16,902 nt of DNA, taken from positions 1 through 16,902 of the forward strand of contig CAZYBG010000070.1 in NCBI GenBank assembly GCA_964645155.1, read 5' to 3'. Source of the DNA: CAZYBG01 sp964645155 (GTDB lineage: Bacteria > Pseudomonadota > Alphaproteobacteria > Rhodobacterales > Rhodobacteraceae). Under the pieces are notes generated by a model. The model saw only the letters and a program-made list of their open reading frames with translations, searched no databases and was not told the origin of the DNA. Positions 13,475 to 16,902 of the stretch are shown piece after piece. The translations under genes were made by a program, and so were the position numbers. How positions within the stretch are numbered: the stretch's first letter is position 1; the number at the start of each line of letters is the position of its first letter.

Positions 13475-14077
13475 TCAGCTGCCGAACGGAATGCCTTCGC
13501 CGGCGGTGGTGAAGCGCGGCCGCGCCACGGCCAGGGTGCTGAACTCCATCGTACGGGGCAGGCCCATGCTCCAGAAGATCGGCATCGTGTAGTCGATGTA
13601 GGTTTCGACCACGACCAGCGACGCGCCCGCAGGGATCACCGGAAGGCGGTCGCTCAGCGCGGCGATCTCCGCCTCGGTGCGCCCGTTCCGGCCGCGCGTT
13701 GCCGTCGACCAGCCATCCCAGCCCGACGGTCTTAGCGTATAGGCGTTCGTGTCGGTGTCGAAGCCGACCGACGAGACCCTGATCCAGGTGTTGCCGCCGT
13801 TCTGGACGATCTGGTCGAAGACGTCGTTCATGCCGTCGATGAAGGCGTCGTTGATCTCGAGCGGCGTCGTCGCGCTCGGGTCGTAGCGGGTGATGAGGTC
13901 GGTGATGGCATCCGACGCCTTTTCGTTCAGCACGTTGATGCGGAAGATGTCGAAGAAGGCGAAGGTCGCGACGAACCAGAGCAGGAGGAGCGGCAGCATG
14001 ATCACCGCCTCGACCGTGAGCGAGGCGCGACTGTCGCGAAGGAACTGGTTCAGAAGCTTGTTGTCTGTCGGGCGCAT
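13475..14077 (-). CDS. TadE-like pilus/secretion protein (second TadE of cassette A)
   Basis: A 200-residue TadE-like membrane protein, paralogue of the product of 10549-11163. The anchor is SRASLTVEAVIMLPLLLLWFV; the Glu at +5 is kept but the residue before the presumed cleavage site is Ala, where the other three TadE-like proteins here have Gly. Shared landmarks are FFDIFRINVLNEKASDAI, FIDGMNDVFD, VVETYIDY and VARPRF. It lacks the long acidic tail of its paralogue and ends shortly after RPRF. A GTG at 14095 would give six more residues. ATG 14077 is preferred because GAGG, overlapping the upstream stop TGAGG, lies 5 nt before it. It follows the preceding TadE gene by 7 bp in the same operon. 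Confidence 0.82.
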   Translation of the reverse strand: MRPTDNKLLNQFLRDSRASLTVEAVIMLPLLLLWFVATFAFFDIFRINVLNEKASDAITDLITRYDPSATTPLEINDAFIDGMNDVFDQIVQNGGNTWIRVSSVGFDTDTNAYTLRPSGWDGWSTATRGRNGRTEAEIAALSDRLPVIPAGASLVVVETYIDYTMPIFWSMGLPRTMEFSTLAVARPRFTTAGEGIPFGS

Positions 14078-14084
14078 TCTGGCC

Positions 14085-14645
14085 TCACGTCCCACGGGGT
14101 TCGTTCACGAATGTCGAGGTCGAGATGATGCGCACGCCGCCGGTCGGATCCTTCGGCAGGCGCAGCCCGAAGCCGGTGGTCGGGAACAGCGGATCGACGA
14201 CCATGCAGGCGCGCACCATCATCAGTTCGTTGCTGCCGCCGCCGTCCTGCGGCGCGTCGTCGACGATGATCGGCTCGGCGCGATCGATGCAGTCCGGCGC
14301 ATCGGTGACACCCTGGAATGTCGCCATGTCGACCCGGGTGAGCTCGACCCGCAGCGATGTCGCGCATTCGGGGAAGGCGACCGCGACCGTGCAGAGCCGG
14401 TCGCGCATGCCGTCGTGCGTCATCGGTGCCAGCGCGCCGATCCGCACCTCCCGCACGACGACGTTCAGCGCACGCTCGAGCATCGTGATGCGGGTGAACA
14501 GGATCGCCGCCTCGACCGTGGCGAGGAAGACGAACAGGAACACCGGGAACCAGATCATGAACTCGATCGTGAGGAACCCGTCCTCCGACCGGCGGAACCG
14601 GCGCGGCCAACGCAGGCCGCGCCCCAGCAGCCAGGGCCGCGTCAC
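14085..14645 (-). CDS. TadE-like pilus/secretion protein (first TadE of cassette A)
   Basis: A 186-residue TadE-like protein. The frame is open far upstream, but the real start is the GTG at 14645, which overlaps the TadG stop as GTGA; before that the frame is a shadow of TadG. A basic start (RWPRRFRRSEDG) leads to Gly23-Phe-Leu-Thr-Ile-Glu28 and a transmembrane helix (IWFPVFLFVFLATVEAAILF). The periplasmic part has four cysteines with a Cys-x8-Cys pair and DPLFPTTGFGLRLPK, as in the paralogue at 11160-11678. It ends FVNEPRGT. The role as minor pseudopilin is from the family. The order TadG, TadE, TadE is the same as in cassette B. Confidence 0.83.
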   Translation of the reverse strand: MTRPWLLGRGLRWPRRFRRSEDGFLTIEFMIWFPVFLFVFLATVEAAILFTRITMLERALNVVVREVRIGALAPMTHDGMRDRLCTVAVAFPECATSLRVELTRVDMATFQGVTDAPDCIDRAEPIIVDDAPQDGGGSNELMMVRACMVVDPLFPTTGFGLRLPKDPTGGVRIISTSTFVNEPRGT

Positions 14646-16324
14646 TGCGAGAGCCTCAGCGCCGTGATCCGGCGGGCGATGCCGGCGAAGACATCGACGA
14701 TCTCGTCGCCCTCGACCTCGTGGTAGTAGCCCGGCGTCGCGCAGTCCTGCAGGGCGGCCTGCCCTTCGGCCGGCGCCTCGAAGGCGATCCCGTAGATGCG
14801 TGTCCTGTTGCCGTTGGCGCGCGCGGCACCGCAGATGTCGCTCAGATAGGGGTCCTTCTGGTTCTCGTTCCGGCTGGCGGTGCCGTCGAACGACACCGCG
14901 CCGGTCAGCAGTTCGAAGGCGGCGTCCTGATCCGAGGAGATGCCGGCCGGCACGAACATGCGGCGCGCGATGCGCTTGACCGGCCAGCGCTCCCACACCT
15001 GCTCCCAGGTCAGTCGGTCGGCATCCGCGGCCGGTGCGGCCTCCCAGACCGGGGTGGACGATCCACCGCTCGCCTGGCAGGTCGACGTGGTCATCCCGGA
15101 TGGCATACGGCAGTATTTGTTCACGTTGGGGCCGTCCGGATTGTGGATCCAGAGCCGCCCGTCGCTGGCGCGCCGCCAGATGTTCGACGGCCCGGTGCGG
15201 AACGGGTCGCGCAGGATCCATTCGTCCGTGTTCCGCCCGTCCGTCATCAGGATCAGGTACTTGTCGACCGTGGCATAGGGTTTCGGCAGCGCGGCGAAGG
15301 CGCCGTCCACCACGCCGTCGTTCACCAGCTCGGCCGTGACCGTGCGGAACGCCGGATCGAGCAGCGCCGCACCCCACTTCATGCCGATGTCGATCGAGGT
15401 CCAGTTCGCCGGCCGCATCGCGCTGATCTGGGCCTTCAGCGCATCGATGTCGTTCGAGAAGACCTGCATCGTGCGGAAGCCGGCATCGGCCGGGTCGATG
15501 TTGCAGTGCCACTTACTGCCGCCGGTACCGGCGGTCGAGGAACCACTGTTCTGGAACGGGTCGAAATGGTCGGCCCTACGCAGCGGCGTGGTGTCCGCGA
15601 TGGCGGTAGTTGTATAGTCGGCCGGCGTGAACTGCACGCACTTGCTGCTGTTCGTCGTCGTCAGGTTCAGGTGCTGCAGGATCGCGTCGCCCACCACGAC
15701 CTGGTGGTTGTAGGTGACGATCGAAACGGCGATCCGGTCGTCGGCATTGACGTCGGCGAGGACGATGTCGAGGAAGCCGTTGGCCGCCTGTTTGAGGTTG
15801 TCGATCTTGAGGACGCCGCCGACGCCTGGATCGCCCATCGAGCCGGAGACGTCGAGCACCAACACGATCTCGATGTCGGTGAAGTTCTCCTCGGCCGTGG
15901 CGCTGGCCGGAACCTGAAGCGTCTCGACGCCCGAGAGGCCGAGGAGCAGCGTCCGGATCTGCCCCGACGCGGCGATCGACACGGTGCGGTCGTCGACCCC
16001 GTTGCCGCTGACAACGACATCCTCGGGCTTGACGTAGGACGCGAGCCCGGCCTTGGAGATGCAGTCGAGCACGTAGGCCCGGGGCTCGAGCGGGTTGTCG
16101 AGGTCGGCCGCGCCGACGGCGCAGCGGTCGACCGCGGCACGCAGCTTCAGGCGGATCTGCTCGTGGCGCGTAAAGTCGATCGCGAGGCCGGCGACCAGGA
16201 TCATGCCGAAGATCAGGAGCAGCGTCAGAAGCACAAGTGCGCCCCGCTCGTCGCGGGCAAAGCGTTTGGGCTGCAGCACAAAGAAGCGGGTCAACCCCGC
16301 CGAACGAACGCGGTCGGAAGTCAT
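14642..16324 (-). CDS. TadG-like protein with von Willebrand A domain (cassette A)
   Basis: A 560-residue envelope protein. The start FARDERG-ALVLLTLLLIFGM gives a transmembrane anchor at about 29-50. The vWA domain begins near 150, with MIDAS residues Asp158, Ser160 and Ser162 (LDVSGSM) and a second loop LMTDGRN. After this comes an insert of about 100 residues that includes two extra cysteines (NKYCRMP, STCQAS) and is unlike the paralogue. The end IYGIAFEAPAEGQ... to RITALRLSQ matches the paralogue closely. ATG 16324 is chosen, with AGGGA about 9 nt upstream, because it places the RDE-GA motif at residue 24, exactly as in the other TadG; ATG 16399 would add 25 residues. It heads cassette A and is divergent from the glutamate dehydrogenase gene. 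Confidence 0.84.
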   Translation of the reverse strand: MTSDRVRSAGLTRFFVLQPKRFARDERGALVLLTLLLIFGMILVAGLAIDFTRHEQIRLKLRAAVDRCAVGAADLDNPLEPRAYVLDCISKAGLASYVKPEDVVVSGNGVDDRTVSIAASGQIRTLLLGLSGVETLQVPASATAEENFTDIEIVLVLDVSGSMGDPGVGGVLKIDNLKQAANGFLDIVLADVNADDRIAVSIVTYNHQVVVGDAILQHLNLTTTNSSKCVQFTPADYTTTAIADTTPLRRADHFDPFQNSGSSTAGTGGSKWHCNIDPADAGFRTMQVFSNDIDALKAQISAMRPANWTSIDIGMKWGAALLDPAFRTVTAELVNDGVVDGAFAALPKPYATVDKYLILMTDGRNTDEWILRDPFRTGPSNIWRRASDGRLWIHNPDGPNVNKYCRMPSGMTTSTCQASGGSSTPVWEAAPAADADRLTWEQVWERWPVKRIARRMFVPAGISSDQDAAFELLTGAVSFDGTASRNENQKDPYLSDICGAARANGNRTRIYGIAFEAPAEGQAALQDCATPGYYHEVEGDEIVDVFAGIARRITALRLSQ

Positions 16325-16607
16325 GCCAGAGCGTCCCTCTACAAATCCCCCGTCCGGTACATCCCCCCAAACCAGGACCCGCGGACGCAGAGCGATCATG
16401 ATGAGCGCATTTATGGCGAATTTGCGGCGCGCGATCCAGTCCGTCGATCGCCAGGCCGCCGGAACGGGACAATAAAACCGATGTTAAGCATTTGTTTCCG
16501 GTCAGCCGGCAGAATGCGGGGCGTTTGCGACCTGTTCGGGGCGCTGTCTGGGCGCTGCGAACCGAATCATGCCGCAAAGGTTACGACGGGCCGGCCACGG
16601 TTCGCGG
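16325..16607. other. Divergent intergenic region between Tad cassette A and the dehydrogenase gene
   Basis: This is the main part of a 352-bp gap. It contains two AT-rich patches (about 16405-16432 and 16468-16500) that stand out from the GC-rich surroundings and probably hold the cassette A promoter. I could not assign a convincing -35/-10 pair on the minus strand. No supported coding region is seen. Confidence 0.5.
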
Positions 16608-16637
16608 TTGTGAACCGCCGCCGCGGGCGGCTAGGGT
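16608..16637 (+). promoter_or_regulatory. Candidate promoter of the glutamate dehydrogenase gene
   Basis: TTGTGA (16608-16613) and TAGGGT (16632-16637) are 18 bp apart, ending 39 bp before the start codon. An inverted repeat, GGTTC/GAACC at 16599-16603 and 16612-16616, straddles the -35. This is a pattern match only. Confidence 0.45.
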
Positions 16638-16676
16638 CGCGGGGCACCGGCCGCAGTGTCCGGGCAGGGAGGGACG

Positions 16677-16902
16677 ATGTCACAGCCGAACGAACCGACG
16701 TTCCGTCAATCGGTCGACCTGATGTTCAACCGGGCGGTCGCGCTCATGGATCTGAGCCCCGGGCTCGAGGAGAAGATCCGGGTCTGCAACTCGACCTACA
16801 CCGTGCGCTTCGGGGTCAGGCTCCGCGGCGCGATCCAGACCTTCACCGGCTACCGCTCGGTCCATTCCGAGCACATGGAGCCGGTCAAGGGCGGCATCCG
16901 CT
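16677..16902 (+). CDS. Glu/Leu/Phe/Val dehydrogenase, N-terminal part (runs off the right edge)
   Basis: The frame is open from ATG 16677 to the window end, 75 codons without a stop. The start is supported by a strong AGGGAGG ribosome site 5 nt upstream. The translated start (MSQPNEPTFRQSVDLMFNRA) leads to VCNSTYTVRFGVRLRG and HSEHMEPVKGGIR. That last block is the substrate-binding region of glutamate dehydrogenases, with the conserved Lys-Gly-Gly. The enzyme would interconvert glutamate and 2-oxoglutarate plus ammonia in the cytosol. Whether it is NAD- or NADP-linked, or a leucine dehydrogenase, cannot be told because the Rossmann domain is outside the window. It is divergent from Tad cassette A. 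Confidence 0.88.
   Translation, partial: MSQPNEPTFRQSVDLMFNRAVALMDLSPGLEEKIRVCNSTYTVRFGVRLRGAIQTFTGYRSVHSEHMEPVKGGIR

Noticed and set aside
11175..13592. Plus-strand open frame of 805 codons through Tad cassette B
   Set aside because: It is antisense to TadE and TadG, rich in Arg/Val/Asp/His with no membrane or catalytic motif; such shadows are usual in high-GC DNA.
14085..15512. A single 475-residue protein ending in the TadE domain
   Set aside because: Its first 289 codons read in the wrong frame through TadG; the true TadE starts at the GTG at 14645 overlapping the TadG stop.
10549..16324. vWA proteins in tandem considered as a defence or conflict system
   Set aside because: Both have an N-terminal membrane anchor and TadE partners with pseudopilin motifs, and no AAA ATPase, protease or nuclease is present.

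Overview
The window looks like chromosomal DNA of a high-GC alphaproteobacterium, most likely of the Rhodobacteraceae/Paracoccaceae type. This rests on base composition, strong GC third-position bias, purple-bacterial gene families and a Tad-gene/glutamate-dehydrogenase arrangement. It is inference; no rRNA or tRNA gene is present to confirm it. I see no mobile element, CRISPR array or RNA gene.

Left edge (1-534, minus): the 5' part of a secreted PepSY-like protein. Its C-terminal half turns into Asn/Gly low complexity and then 33-bp tandem repeats that run off the window.

Catabolic island (629-8313): a sugar-acid cluster in three blocks. The minus-strand operon 3770->629 encodes an altronate/galactarate-type (UxaA family) dehydratase, a KDF-dehydrogenase-like SDR and a fumarylacetoacetate-hydrolase-family enzyme. 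The plus-strand operon 3845->6419 starts divergently and encodes a GntR/FCD regulator, a TIM-barrel sugar isomerase/epimerase and a ribokinase-like kinase. These three genes are joined by 4-nt overlaps. The minus-strand operon 8313->6458 encodes an aldo/keto reductase (sugar 1-dehydrogenase type) and a COG3618 lactonase. Together the five minus-strand enzymes give every step of a non-phosphorylating L-fucose-type route: sugar -> lactone -> aldonate -> 2-keto-3-deoxy acid -> 2,4-diketo acid -> pyruvate + lactate. The isomerase and kinase have no place in that route. No transporter is in the window.

Centre (8314-10523): a 402-bp intergenic region with two near-identical 22-bp palindromes precedes a Rieske oxygenase alpha subunit. 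A small two-helix membrane protein of unknown function follows.

Right part (10549-16324, minus): two tandem paralogous copies of a three-gene cassette, each vWA-containing TadG -> TadE-like -> second TadE-like. No Flp pilin, TadA ATPase, TadB/C platform or secretin is nearby. Divergent from it, at the right edge, is the first quarter of a Glu/Leu/Phe/Val dehydrogenase gene.

The observations most worth following are the UxaA-based sugar pathway with its unexplained isomerase/kinase pair, the apparently leaderless regulator whose operator covers its own -10, the twin palindromes before the oxygenase, and the tandem TadG-TadE-TadE cassettes.
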